The position numbers and the translations under genes were made by a program. A stretch of 64,000 nucleotides of DNA from Pempheris klunzingeri (lineage: Eukaryota > Chordata > Actinopteri > Acropomatiformes > Pempheridae), in assembly GCF_042242105.1 (NCBI RefSeq), contig NC_092027.1, positions 15,033,721-15,097,720 of the forward strand. Direction: 5' to 3'. Positions 37,798 through 50,152 of the stretch are shown piece by piece; the first letter of the stretch is position 1, and every line of letters starts with the position of its first letter. The notes below the pieces were generated by a model. The model was not told the origin of the DNA and did not search any database. It saw only the letters and a list, made by a program, of their open reading frames with translations.

Positions 37798-39962
37798 ATG
37801 CCAGTCCCCCCTCCTCCCCCTCCACCTCCCCTGGCTCCCCCTCCACCGCCGCCACCACCCAGCGCTGCCCTGCCACAGGTGAGACTGCGTGTCTTTCTTT
37901 CTCTAACTCTCTCTCATGCAATTGTAAACACTCACTCGTGTCCTTCTCACTGACCATCAACCATCACCTGCAGGCCATTTGCATTATTGATTGAGGTAAT
38001 ACATACACACACACATACGCACTCACGCACTCAGAGTAGGGCAGACGGCAGACTCTCAGTGGCAGAAGAGTGTTATGTTTCCACAGCAGGCGCACGGTGT
38101 CCTCACGTTAAATGAGTTGTCGCAGCCTACAAACAAGGCCATACTGCAGGTACACATGAACAAACTGCTGTCAATGTGAACGACACGTGAGAACAATAAT
38201 CTCTCTCAGCATAACCAAAGATGATCATCTCACCTCTTGTTTCTCTTCTTCTTTTTTGATTAAATATGTATAGTACATCAGAAAATAGTAAAAAAATTCC
38301 AATCAGAATCAGAATCAGAATCAGAATTACTTTAATAATCCCCAGGGGGAAATAGCTTTTTGTTACACACAGCTCCAAAAGAATAAGAATAAACTTCAAA
38401 GACGAAAGTAATAATAATGATGATAATAATAATAATAATGATACAAATATACCACTACTACTAATAATAACATATAACAACATGTACATTCAGTGTGACA
38501 TCTTCCAATTGCCAAACCCCAAGGATCTTCAACTCACAATCGTACAGAAAAGCAGCAAATAGAGCCTGAAATGTTTGTTTCTTTATAGATTCCATAAGTT
38601 ATTGTCAGTTGACTAATAAACGCTGGTCAAAGTTAAATAGATAATCTTTTTTTTTTTTTTCGCTGTGTGTGACAGTGTCCGTCAGAGCCTCATAAGCTGC
38701 CGTCCGGTGGAGGAGGAGGTGGAAGGAATGCCCTGCTGGCCGACATCCAGAGAGGAGCCAAGCTCAGGAAAGCCACACAGGTCAACGACCGCAGTGCCCC
38801 TGCCGTCGATAGTAAGAGCAACATCCTTATCATTCTACCAATGAGCACGCTCACTCTCTTCTTTGCTCTTAACAGAGAAGACTCTGAATAATATTCAGTT
38901 CAAATACTTCTCGCAGTGGAACTTAGACAAAGGGGCTTTAATGGTGTGTTTTGTATTGTGTTGTGTTCAGGTGTCGTAAGGTGAAACGAGTGTGGGGAGA
39001 AAACAGAGAAGTTGATTTAGTTGTGCACGTCACTGGGAATATGTTGCTTCTCTTTGAGTTTAATCTAAGCTGAGACACACACATACACACACACACACAC
39101 CAAGTGCACACTTCAGGAAGGAATGCCCTCCAGCAGATAAGGATGCAGGCAGAATAGGAAACTATTATATACAGCACAGTGGCAAACACAATAGACGAGA
39201 TTGAATCAGAGTCACCCCAGTAGTCTCTGCACATATGAGAACACGCTAGATAGTTGAACTTTAGATGTCAGTGTATTATTTACCATTTTAGTGATATGCT
39301 CATGTTGTTAGTCAGCCTGGCTTACATTAATGGTTTACAGTAGAATTGGTGGTGAGGCCAGTTCAAACAGGCCGCTGCTTAGTGAAAAGGTGTGTAGTTG
39401 GCCCTCAGGGACATTGTGTGATTTGGGTGGTGCAAAATGTACTCATGTTCCTGCCTGAACTATTGCTGCTGGCTTCTTCACATCATAGTTTTTAGAATTA
39501 AGAACAAAATTCCCACGACTGCAAAACCCTCAGAGGACAAAAAGGACTTTAACCTAATGTATGAATGAACTGGTGTGATGTGTTGATGAGCATTGGATAA
39601 ATATATAAAGGACTAATAAATAAAAACACCTAAATGTAATGAACCCACCAAATGTAATTGTAATTTTGGTTAAATGGACACTAATGTCATTGTTATTAAT
39701 CATTTGCAATGAATGTGTACACGTGTTGTTCACCAGAGCCCAAGGCGAGCACGGGAGATGTGTCCAGCGGTGGTGCTTCTCAGGGCTCATCAGGAGGTGT
39801 GGCACCCATGGGACCCTCTTTGGGTGGGCTCTTTGCTGGGGGGTTCCCCACTCTGAGGCCTATAGGACAAAGAGACTTAGCAGGCAAGACTCCAGGTTGG
39901 TGGAAAATGTCCTGCTCTTACTGAATCTGTGTTCTCTAAAGATTTTGACCCTTGAAATGACT

Positions 39963-40028
<66 letters not shown>

Positions 40029-42573
40029 TTGTTAAAGTGTTGCGGTTGAGCTCATCAGCCTCCCTAAAGCCTCTCTGGAACCCCCCCACACCAACAGACA
40101 CCAGCAGCGTCTCAGAGTCTCTCAGGACAGCGGAGCTCCGAGGTTCTGTCCACCGTCCACTCGCTCCCTCGTCCTCCGCTCCTCCCTCCCCATCTCACAG
40201 CAACAAGCACCCACCTCCTTTCCCTGCCTCCTCTCCTCCCCCACCTCCGCCTCCACCACCTCCACCTGCCCCTACCTCTGCTCCTCCCCCGCCTCCCCCA
40301 CCTCAAGCCTTCCTGGACCGGCCGGCCAACAAGCCTCCGCCTCTCCCCTCCTGCCCTCCTCCTCCACCTCCATCACAGGTCACCAAGCCCACCTGGCTCC
40401 CCATTCAGCACTCCCACCACACCACCATCTCCCAACCCTCTACTCCTCCTCCGCCTCCTCCTCCTCCACCTTTCCAATCTCCCTCAGCTGTTCCAGGGGA
40501 CCGCTCCTCAGGGTGCTTCTACCATCCGCCCCCCTCCTTAGCTTACTCTGAACCCTCCAGGTTCCCCATCCTGCGTGACAGCCCTCTAGGACCTCCTCCC
40601 CCACCTCCCCCCCCTCTCCCAGCTTCTTTCACCCCAAGCTGCCCATCTACCCTCCCTCCGCCGCCACCCAAGGTGGCCCCAGTGGCCTCCCCAGCCATGC
40701 GCTCTCTGCCTCCCTCATACCCCTGCAACGCTCCCACCCGTCGGCCGCCTGCTGTGCCTAGAAGTGCAGGTAGGTGGACACCAGGAGGAGGGTCTGTTAA
40801 TGATAAACAGACAGCTGTTGAAATGTCATTTCACAACATTTATATCAGACTTTTATCAAAACTTTGCTATATTTTGTGGAGCACTAGTTTCTGTCTGTAG
40901 AAATTGTTCAAATAAGTCAATACTGAGAAGATGAAAAAACTTATATAACATTATATAAACTATCTCAACGGGTTGTAAGTAGACATAGCTGTGTTTTAAG
41001 GGGTCACAAGCCAAAACAGGTTGGAGACTACTGCTGTAAAATATGTAAATAAAACACAGTCTGGACAAGACACAAACTTACTGAAGAACAACTACAACAA
41101 GGTTTCATCTAAAGTGCTGTCGGCATTTGAGAGTTTGCAACTATAGCGAGACCTGAGATGGTCAGTGGAAATTATACATGGAGTATATTCATTGTATAAC
41201 TGAGCTTACATGTACAAAATATGTAACTAATAGCTATAATGTTTTACACTTTACAACATATGATTCAACAACACATTTTGGGACGAAAACACCAGCAGAA
41301 ATATTTGTAGTAATTGTTGGTTGTGTGTGTTTTTTTGCCAACCAAGTATAGGTTGGAAACTGTGGCAGCTGTTGACGTTAGTCATTAAAGTCAGCAGGGT
41401 AAAAAAAGTGTAAAAAAAAGTGTGAATATGGCTTTGCGGTGTCAGTCATCATAAAGGAACACACTGGAGTTGGAGTTTTGGAAGTTTTTCTTCATGTTGT
41501 AGATTTCACCGCTGATGTGTGATAACCCTCTGACCCCTTTGCTCTTGTCGCCCATGGTAACAGGTGTGGGTCGGCTGGCTCCTCCACCAGCTCCTCCGGC
41601 ACGTTCCCCCACTACCGAGCTGTCCAGCCGCATTCCTCCCCCTCCTCCACCGCCACCCCTGCCGCCATCAAGCCTCAGGAATGGACACCTGCACAGCCTG
41701 GGTGAGTTACAGTTATAAATCTGACATTTCTCGTCCAGAGTGACTTGACCCCAGACAAAATGTGGTTTATGGACTTGACAACCATAAACCACATTTCATT
41801 TTTGTAACATATTACTTATTTATTTATTCAATTCATTCAAATAGTTCTTAGCACTTTTCCCAAACCCATTAGAGGCAAATCAGAGCTGTAGTGTCTTTTC
41901 AAAATAATAAGGATGGCTTGTAAAGATGAAGTGTAAGAAAAAGTAGATTCCCCTACTGGTGATGAGAGAAGTCTGCATATGGACTGTTGCACTGAAAGTA
42001 AGCCCACCTTTCACACACACAGCAGGAAATTGTTTATATCCATAGATTTTAGGTTTTCATACGTTCACACTATTGTTTAAGTGTCTTACAGCACGGTTAT
42101 TGTTTGTTGCATCTAATTTTATGTCGCTTTTATTTGTACTTTTATTTTCTGGGTGTTTATATCCTGTCTGTTTATAACGCGAGTGCTGGACTTAAGTATG
42201 ATTGAATATACGCGTAAGTGAAAGTGCTGTAGAGGGAAGGCACCGAGGTAGAACTTGAATAAGCTTGTATTTGAAAATGAGGACAAAATGGCAGCCTTTA
42301 ATTGCATCATCACTGGACATCCACCACCAGCAGATGACTTTGAATCCAAGTTCCAGTTCCACCCTGTAGAAGACTTACCCCCTCCGGATGAGTTCAAGCC
42401 TTTCCCTCGGATCTACCCCAGCAAAGAAAACAGAGGTAGCAGCACATTACACTCGCTATTTCTCATCTTTACCCCAAATTTTGATATCATCCATTAAGTC
42501 GTCTTTTTCTCCCTCTTTCTTCTCTCTCACAGTGAACCCCAAACCACCTGGGATGAGGACACACCTCAGATGA
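37798..42573 (+). CDS. wipf3: WAS/WASL-interacting protein family member 3 (CR16-like)
   Basis: Coding exons: 37798-37878, 38676-38811, 39737-39895, 40038-40769, 41564-41701, 42331-42435 and 42533-42573; 463 aa, against about 483 in human. WIP proteins bind actin and stabilise N-WASP to control Arp2/3-driven actin assembly. The sequence begins MPVPPPPPP. An actin-binding WH2-type segment follows, NALLADIQRGAKLRKATQVN with an LRKAT core. Then come PSLGGLFAGGFPTLRP, a long exon of polyproline runs (profilin/SH3 ligands), PPPAPPARSPTTELSS, and the WASP-binding tail DDFESKFQFHPVEDLPPPDE. The PTTELSS and FESKF segments match WIPF3 rather than WIPF1 or WIPF2, and prr15 and fkbp14 flank WIPF3 in human too. 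The start of exon 4 is uncertain: 40,038 and 40,059 are both in phase. Human SCRN1, between WIPF3 and FKBP14, is absent here. Confidence 0.93.
38302..38385 (-). mobile_element. Retroelement 3'-end fragment with (AATCAG)n
   Basis: Four to five AATCAG units are followed by AATTACTTTAATAATCCCCAG and a GGGGGAAATAG-TTTTTGTTACA segment. This is a common teleost non-LTR element terminus, read here in reverse with its tail repeat at the left. The family is not assigned. It lies in the first coding intron of wipf3. Confidence 0.55.
39967..40026. repeat. (GT)30 microsatellite at a 3' splice site
   Basis: A 60-base uninterrupted GT run ends only 11 bases before the predicted acceptor (GTTAAAG|TG at 40,037/40,038) of the large polyproline exon of wipf3. 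Confidence 0.97.
41758..41796. repeat. Perfect 15-bp inverted repeat in wipf3 intron
   Basis: AAATGTGGTTTATGG at 41,758-41,772 and CCATAAACCACATTT at 41,782-41,796 are perfect reverse complements around a 9-base loop. The hairpin starts 57 bases after the preceding exon ends. Confidence 0.85.
42331..42336 (+). other. wipf3: NAGNAG tandem acceptor of wipf3 exon 6
   Basis: The acceptor reads CCACCAGCAG|ATGAC. Splicing after the first AG keeps an extra Ala before DDFESK; splicing after the second AG removes it. Both keep the frame. Confidence 0.6.
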
Positions 42574-42677
42574 GTCAAGGCCTCGCCCTGCTCTTCACGC
42601 CCCCAAACAAACAGGCAGTTGGACTCAATACTCCTCCTCATGACAATAACACAACTACCATGGATACTCTGTGTATG

Positions 42678-42721
<44 letters not shown>

Positions 42722-43557
42722 TGTCGCCTCATACTGACTATGTGACCTCCGGCTTTTTCCAGTGTGGAATGTTTTGAATGTGTGTGAGGAGGAGGGCTCC
42801 CCCCACTCATACTCATATATACATACACTCCAGGGACAGTGACTTCCATTAGCTGTATCTAACATGACTCTTGACTCAGTTTGTAAGCGTTTCAGTATCT
42901 GAATATTTTGACTATTTCACTTCATCTCTGAGGCTTTTGTCCAGATATCATGGCCTGTCCCCTTTTTACAGCAGCACTTGGTAAGTCTGCATTTAATCCA
43001 GAAACACACACTTTGATGACAGCTAAGCTCTTTTAAAGACAGACTGTTGTCTAAGAAGAAGCTCCTCTTTTTAAGCGGTTCTTTAAACGTTTGACGACAC
43101 GCTTCCACTATGTTCTTACTACACTTTTTTATAATGTTGAAGTAAAGACAGTCCTCTCAAAACGTCCCTTTGTTTTGGGAATCCTGTGACCTTTATGGCT
43201 GCAAGTAAACCTCATCTTCAACTCAATGTGAAAAAGTGAATACATTATAACCCTCTTCAGGGTATTCTAACCTTGGGGCTTCATACATTGTTGTACATTT
43301 AGTGGTGCTTTTCTGTGTTCCTGTAATTACTTTTATAAGTAAATAACTAGTGAATCCATAAACATGTATTAGAAGACATACAGACATGCCAGGACTATGG
43401 GAATGCATCTGTTTTAAGTTACACTGTTATGAATAGATAATGCATAAGATATACAGTTTCCTCTCTCCCAGTGTATTAACAACACTAACACCTGTGAAGA
43501 CAGTGCCACCTGCTGGTTCAATGTGTAAAGTATTACAAGGTGTTACCACCAAATAAA
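42574..43557 (+). other. wipf3: wipf3 3' UTR with candidate poly(A) signal
   Basis: The sequence after the stop includes the TG repeat. The first good AATAAA is at 43,552-43,557 and ends the presumed transcript. Another hexamer within TGAATAAAATC near 43,982 is an alternative. Confidence 0.5.
42679..42719. repeat. (TG)n microsatellite in wipf3 3' UTR
   Basis: TG run of about 20 units, about 100 bases after the wipf3 stop codon. Confidence 0.95.
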
Positions 43558-43590
43558 CCACAGTATTTTGTTTAAGACGTTGACAGTCAT

Positions 43591-43596
43591 TTTATT
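43591..43596 (-). terminator. fkbp14: Candidate poly(A) signal of fkbp14
   Basis: TTTATT on the + strand reads AATAAA on the - strand, 1.3 kb after the fkbp14 stop. I noticed no closer canonical hexamer. It faces the wipf3 signal 34 bases away. Confidence 0.45.
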
Positions 43597-44927
43597 AATG
43601 ACATTGGTTGTAAAATAGAAACTAACTTTAGAATCTGCCCTGAACAGAACAGTCATTTGCATGATGAGTGAGCGTTGGTGTTCTTGCATAAAAGAAGTCA
43701 ACCCCAAAGCTACAAAAACTGGACAGTCTAGATTGTAGTCGGCACCGTGGGAACATTTTCTGGTTTAAGGTGTGTGTGTGAGTGTGCGTGTCTGTGTGTG
43801 TGAGTGTGATAACTCAGAACAGCCTTCAGCTCATTGATACAACAGGTACAGTTATTCCACCATGCTCTTTTAGATAGTTTTGTCAGCAAAGAGTCAGATT
43901 TAAATGTCCCAAAACTTAGCAGGCTGATTTTGAACTCCATGTAAAGATTCATTTTTTTTCTCCATATGCGTTGAGAAGCCTGAATAAAATCAGTTGCAGG
44001 TGTAATGCACCTTTCTCACATTCTGACTTGTCAAACAGGTCTCTAATAACACCGATAATGGCTGGATTCCATTTAGGTGTACCTGTGCCACCGTCTCAGT
44101 ATTGTGTATGCAGGCTTACTTATGGGAGCACTTACAGAAAATGAAACGGAGCTGTTGTGTTCTTGGTTACACCTGCTTTTCCTGCTGTGAGAAGTCATTG
44201 TGTCGGTCATGGAAAATGTCACAGATAGGTCACCCTCTAAAAGTGCCCTTTTGACTTCTTAGTAGAAGATTAATATACCAAAGCTCACATTCTCATGGCA
44301 CTGGTCACTATGATAAGACTTACGCCTGATTTAAGGATATTTTAGTGAATACTTCGAACACTGTTTGTACAGAAAACAACCAATCATGATTGACCTCCTA
44401 AGTGGAATGATTTACCATACAGGAAAAAAAGTAAATAAGTCTTTTTCTATCATACTGGACCCACAAAAGTTAAACTGTATAAACATGGTGCAATTTTTAT
44501 ATTCATACATTACCAGCTGACAGGATGCACTGCCACTACAAGCTTTTACTCACTTTCTCTTCCTCCAGATGTTGTAGAACACTGACAACTGCTAGCAATG
44601 AAAAAATGATATGATATGTCACCCTGGTCTAATTTCCCTAAATGTAAATGCGCCACAGGAGATTTTCAATGTTCACATGGAAATAAGCACACAAAGATGC
44701 AATTATGTGTCAAAGCAAAACACCACTGAAATATTCAGATTTCAAGAAAACCTGTTGGCTCAAATCCCTCCACACAAATCTTTACACAGGAGTTTACATG
44801 GCAGACACCACACAAACACTAAACTGGCATCCTTTCTGGTAACCTGAGAGAGTCTTTGCAATAAACCACCACAGTGTTTCCACCATGAGTCTATGAACTG
44901 ACTGGAAGAGTGCACGAATGAGAGACT

Positions 44928-47061
44928 TTAAAGTTCATCGTGTTTGTAGGTAAACTCTCTGGCGGATAAGAAACCGTCTTTGTTCTTATCCTCTTTGGCA
45001 AAGATATCCTCCATCATGTTCTCGTGTAGGGTGTCGTTAGGAGGGTAGCCATGACGCTCAAACTCTTTCCTCAGGTAGTCTTTCACCTGGTTAAGTGAGA
45101 GTAACAATGTATGTACAATGACAATGTATTAATATAGGTAATTAAATATAACAAAAAGAGAATATGTGCATTGTGTTGAGACTGACAAATAAATTCATCA
45201 TCTTCACTGAACTTAGTTATGGTATTTCCAGTTGGTGGGGGCCTTTAAATGCAGGTCGCATGAGTGATTCACTTACAGAAGAGGCTGGCTAACTGATCTA
45301 TTAGAGGAAAAATGTTTGCTGGGGAAAACGTGAGATTCACCTCATGTTTGGAGAGCTTCCAGTCATCGTTGAGGTCCATCTCCTGGAAGGACTCATGCGA
45401 CCTCGGGCCATTTCTGATCTCAAGCACCTCAACTATGAAGGTCAGCGTGCTCTCAGGTGGGATCTTACCTGACCACAGACAACACAAGAAAGACAACTGA
45501 GAGCGAGACTGGCTATCACCTGAGGTTCCTGTAAGCGTATGAAGGTGTGAAAATTCTCCGCTCGTGAGTGAACGCAGCAAACACATAAGTTAAATTGTGA
45601 GTAAATAAAAAAGAAAGTGTGTGTGTTAATGAGAAGTAAACTAAAGTTAGTCATTTCAAGTCATTCAGGTCCATGTTGTCATAGCAAAGGTTAGTCAGGC
45701 ACACAGAGGTAGATGTTACTGGTTAGGGTGGTGTGTGCTTACCAGGACAAAGAATAGTGTGTTGTTCACATGCTCCATGTTGAGAAAAGTGGGACTAAAT
45801 ACTGCTGAATGACATCTTCATTCAGTGTGCCAGTCCTAGAAAGCCATTCAAAACAAGACAGGCAGTACAATATACATACATGCATAGCATAAGTAACAAT
45901 AATATTACTCTATTTCTTACATATCAAGCAGAGGCAGTGCCACATGTGTGTATAGCAGCATGCAGTGAAGCTTGCATGCATAAGCCGCAGTACCTTTCCC
46001 TTCCTTCCCATAGGCCAGGGCTGGAGGTATGACGAGTTTCCTCTTCTCTCCAGAGCACATGTCCTGCAGGCCTTTGTCCCAGCCTTTGATCACTTCTCGG
46101 ATGCCCAGTGTAAACCACATTGGCTGCTTGTCACCATGGGATCGACTGGTGGACAGACACAGGGTGGAGAGCATTACAGATCTGTGAGAAGGTCTAGCAA
46201 ACCCACCCCCCAGAGTCCACCTGTGCATCACTGCAGAACAGTTAAACAACTGTAGGTTGGTGCAGACAAGATTTTAAGAGGGTAAGAAACCCTCATTCTA
46301 CCGACTGGGGACAGACCCTGGAGGCGTCCTTTTTTTTTTTCCCATTTTCATAAGTTTGTCAAACAGACACAGATGCAGCAGGAACAGCTTTCCTATCCTA
46401 AAGTATGTCCTTTTGTTTTACACATTGTGCAAATTAGCTGTAACTTTCCTAAAACAATAATAAACTGTTTTGGTTCAGATAACTATTAATTACGGAACTA
46501 ATATTGTTTTGCTATTTCAAATTTGCTAAGATGGTTGTTGCTTACAGAAGTTTATTCTCGGCTGTACAGTATGTTAAATGTGTTGGTGGGATCAGGGTTA
46601 AAAATGCTTTATCACGTGACCTTAAAAGAGAGAGGCGTCACCTAGGAGACGTAACACGTGCGCACTTACATGAAAATGACCGGCAAAAGAGAAATATCAT
46701 GTAATTCTTTTCTTTTTTTTAAACCATGATGGGTTAAATATGTCGAGCACAGTGAATGGCTTTCTTCATGAACACCTTTAGATACACCAGGAGAAACTTG
46801 TTTTCTAGCAACTTCTTAATTGAAATCCACTTTTATTATAAGACAGTTTGGCCGTCGTGAAACGTACCTGGAGTGAAACAGGGTCCCGTTCTCAAAGTAC
46901 AATTCGTGATGCACCAGCAGGATGTCTCCATACTTTGATTTCCGATGACAGAGAAAAGGTCTGTGCATGACCTCTATCTCCACCTCAGCCTCGGGCAGCT
47001 TCCCCCCGCTGACAAACACCAGCAGAGAGGAGCAGAGCCAGCTCAGCACAGTCAGCAGCAT
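44928..47061 (-). CDS. fkbp14: FKBP14 (FKBP22), ER peptidyl-prolyl isomerase
   Basis: Coding exons in transcription order: 47061-46868, 46145-45994, 45468-45341 and 45086-44928; 210 aa (human 211). The protein catalyses prolyl cis-trans isomerisation and assists folding of collagens in the ER. It starts with a signal peptide ([20 protein letters not shown]). The FKBP domain has [59 protein letters not shown] and [16 protein letters not shown]. Two EF-hands follow ([12 protein letters not shown] and [15 protein letters not shown]). It ends in the ER-retention signal HDEL. NGT and NDT form N-glycosylation sequons. The tandem upstream neighbour colq is itself a collagen. No truncation is seen. 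Confidence 0.97.
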
Positions 47062-47186
47062 GCCTCCACACTTCCCAACACACTGAGATGTTTTAACAAA
47101 TGTGCAGAAGCAGCAGCGAGAAAGCGTGCAGCTTCTCCTCTACGTGGCAATTTCATCATGCATGTTGTTGCAGGAAGTCTTCCTCT

Positions 47187-47220
47187 GATTGGGCGCTTTT
47201 GCTCTTAAACCCCGCCCACA
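47187..47220 (-). promoter_or_regulatory. fkbp14: fkbp14 core promoter elements
   Basis: About 125-155 bases upstream of the fkbp14 ATG are an ATTGG (CCAAT on the gene strand, 47,188-47,192) and a CCCCGCCC GC box (47,210-47,217). No full ER-stress element (CCAAT-N9-CCACG) was seen at this CCAAT. Confidence 0.45.
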
Positions 47221-47273
47221 CACGCTCCCTCTCACAGATCCCATTTGGCATCATCAGGAGTGAAGGCCTGATC

Positions 47274-47279
47274 TTTATT
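47274..47279 (-). terminator. colq: Candidate poly(A) signal of colq
   Basis: TTTATT reads AATAAA on the colq strand, about 0.8 kb after the colq stop and under 100 bases upstream of the fkbp14 promoter elements. This is a plausible but unverified 3' end. Confidence 0.35.
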
Positions 47280-48090
47280 AGGGTACAGTGTTTTATGGAA
47301 TTTACAGTCATGCAGGCAGATAATAACCTAATCACATTTAACTGAATTACTTCTGTGACTGAGCAGTTTCTTCATGCTGCAGCGATAATCAAAGGTGTTT
47401 TTCTTGCCGTTGTCGCAGTATGACATTCATTTTCCTCCTTTTGGGTATTTGAACGTTCACTTCAAGTGGGCCACACTTTGGCTAGTACATTTACAGCAAG
47501 TCAGCTGTGCACCGGTACACATTTACATGCAAAATCACAGCATTGCACTTCACAAATATATGTTTCGTAATACATTGCACATGAATAAACACATTTTCAC
47601 AGCCCTGATTTGCATACTACAGTACATATAGTATCAGTAAGATCATTGCCTCTTTTGGGAAGGACTTTTTTCTCTCTGTTATTACAAAAGAAGTTGAGAA
47701 CATTAGCTTATTTCTGTATCAACAGTCAGCAAGTCATACACATTGTTACTATTTCACATGATACAATCTTTAAATCATTAAAATGTTTCACACCATCACC
47801 AGTGTCAATAACAGTGCTGCAGCCGATGGAGTGACAGTAACAGGGAGCTGCCCCCTGAGGCCATTAAAAGAGCTTCCCCTCCAGGGCAGACAGTCGAATC
47901 AAAGCTGACTCCCAAGGCTTTTCATGGCTCAGAGCAGGAACAAGAGATCCCCTTTAGTACTCTCTCTCTCAGTCCATCAATATTATTTTTTAAGGGGCCA
48001 AGACTTCAGTAGAAATCCGAAGTATAATCCCCATGATCAGAAAGAGGAACTATAAAGTTGCAATCTGGCCATTTTCGTTCACTTTGCAGC

Positions 48091-50103
48091 TCAGGTGAAA
48101 TACTTGCAACCAGTGGAATCAATGAGGCAAGAATCGGTGCATCTGAGCTGCCCAAAGGACCTGCAGAAGACACAGAAAATGATTTTTAACAAGTGCAACT
48201 GATTGAGTCATTGATAACAATCGGATTATGCTGCATACTTCCATATTTCCACAATTTTCTCTTCTAAAATACACACACAAAGCTTTCTTGCAGAGCGGTA
48301 GATGAGAAGATGAATACCACTCTCATCTGTATGCATGTCTGTATGCAAGGTTTGAAACTAGACGCTGGAGTCAATTAGCTTAACTTAGCATAAAGAGTTG
48401 AAACAGCTAGCCTGCTGCTATTCTGAAATTTTAAAATGATAGATTATAGTTATACAGGGAGTTAATGCATTTATTTTTTCTTTGCCGAGAGCAGTGAGTG
48501 CTTTTTGTATGGATTAAACAAAATAGATAAAACGTGTAAATTAGTGAGCTTTAGAGGTTCTGATTGGATGGGGCCAGGCTAACTGTTCCCTCCTGCTTCA
48601 GGTGTTTATACTAAGCATACTGACATGAGAGGGGAATCAATCTTCTCAACTCACAGCAAGAAAGCAAAAATGTGTTTTTCCCAAAAATGTGGAACTATTC
48701 CGTCATCCTGACTAATGCTAAGATAATGTACCGTCATCCCAGGACAGATTAAGAAACGGCAAAGTGTAAGTACAGTAGCTCATTCAAGTGACCTTTACAA
48801 TCCCCAGATGGATGCAGTATGAACACGCTGCTGATAAAAAAGGAACTGCATTATGCTGTGAAATGTCAGTCTATAGTAGCACGGTGTACTCAAAGACATT
48901 TAGAGCAAATCAAGTGTATGTTTGTGTAGGCACTCTGTCAGTGAACATACCCAGGAAGATAGGATTTGCAGGTCTGATAACCAAAGTCCTTTCCATCACA
49001 CTCCTCCATGCCTTCATGTCGGTAGCCGTCTCCACAGTAGGCCCACTTGCAGTCTGCAGTGACGGAGGAAAGGAGACGAGGAGAACAGAGCGTAAGTTAG
49101 GAGAGAGCAGGGGAGGGAAGGGGGAGAGAAGACGTTACTAATTGCTTTGGCACTCCTGAGTGTTTCAAGGATGCCAATACAGCATTTTCCTGCTAATTTA
49201 ATTGAACAGAGAAGGAGACAGAAGTGGCAGGAAGGCAGGAAAAGAAAGGGTGAGATTAATGAAAGATCAAGGAAAGGTTTCAAAGTGCTTACTGCTTTTA
49301 TTCTCAACCATGCGGGTCCAGACTGTGTGGTGCGCTGTAGTTATGCATCTCAAGAGCAGCTGTGCATGTGACAGCATGTTGGTGTTTGAGCAGCAAAAGC
49401 TACCCTGTATTTGGTGAATAGTCTGTTCCGTACATAGTTTTTGATCTTGAATCTTGGTACACTGTACATCGCATAACGGGGTATTAACTTAATCTGTGAA
49501 TCACTCATTCATTATCCACTTTTTTTACATTATGGTTGTGTGTGTGCATGCCTTAATTAAGCATGCATGTAACTCACTGAGACAAGCATCAGTGACAATC
49601 TGGTTTCCATCGTCACACTCCTCTCCGTGCTGGGCCTGCACCTTTCCGTCTCCGCACACACCAACTCTGTCCGGGACTTTCTCTGTGGACTGGAACGGCT
49701 GGAAGGGCTGGACACGTTGTAAGAAAAACAATAACTTCACATTTCAGGCAATGAGAAATCCCCTGCAGTGAGTTTGGCTGTTTTGGTTTGCAGGAAAGAT
49801 ATCAAGCTGAAAGTGTCATGTAACCTGGTACATATAGTGGATGTCTAAAAATGAATTTTTAAACCAAATGTAGTTTTATCTCAAAAATGTAACTCAAGAT
49901 CCACTTATTACCTTTTTCCAGAGTTTTCACTCACATCTCATGATCTTCCTCAGCAGATGGAATTTGCTCGGTTGTCATGCCAAACTTGATTATAACTGTA
50001 TGACCAGAAGCTGGGACAACAACTGAGCCAATATCCATGATAAACAAAGCCCAGTGGGAGATCAACCAGGGAGTCTGTCTACCTCCATGCTCATTCATTA
50101 TTT

Positions 50104-50152
<49 letters not shown>

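Noticed and set aside
40112-40737. Gly/Arg-rich - strand open frames
   Set aside because: They are the antisense shadow of the polyproline exon of wipf3.
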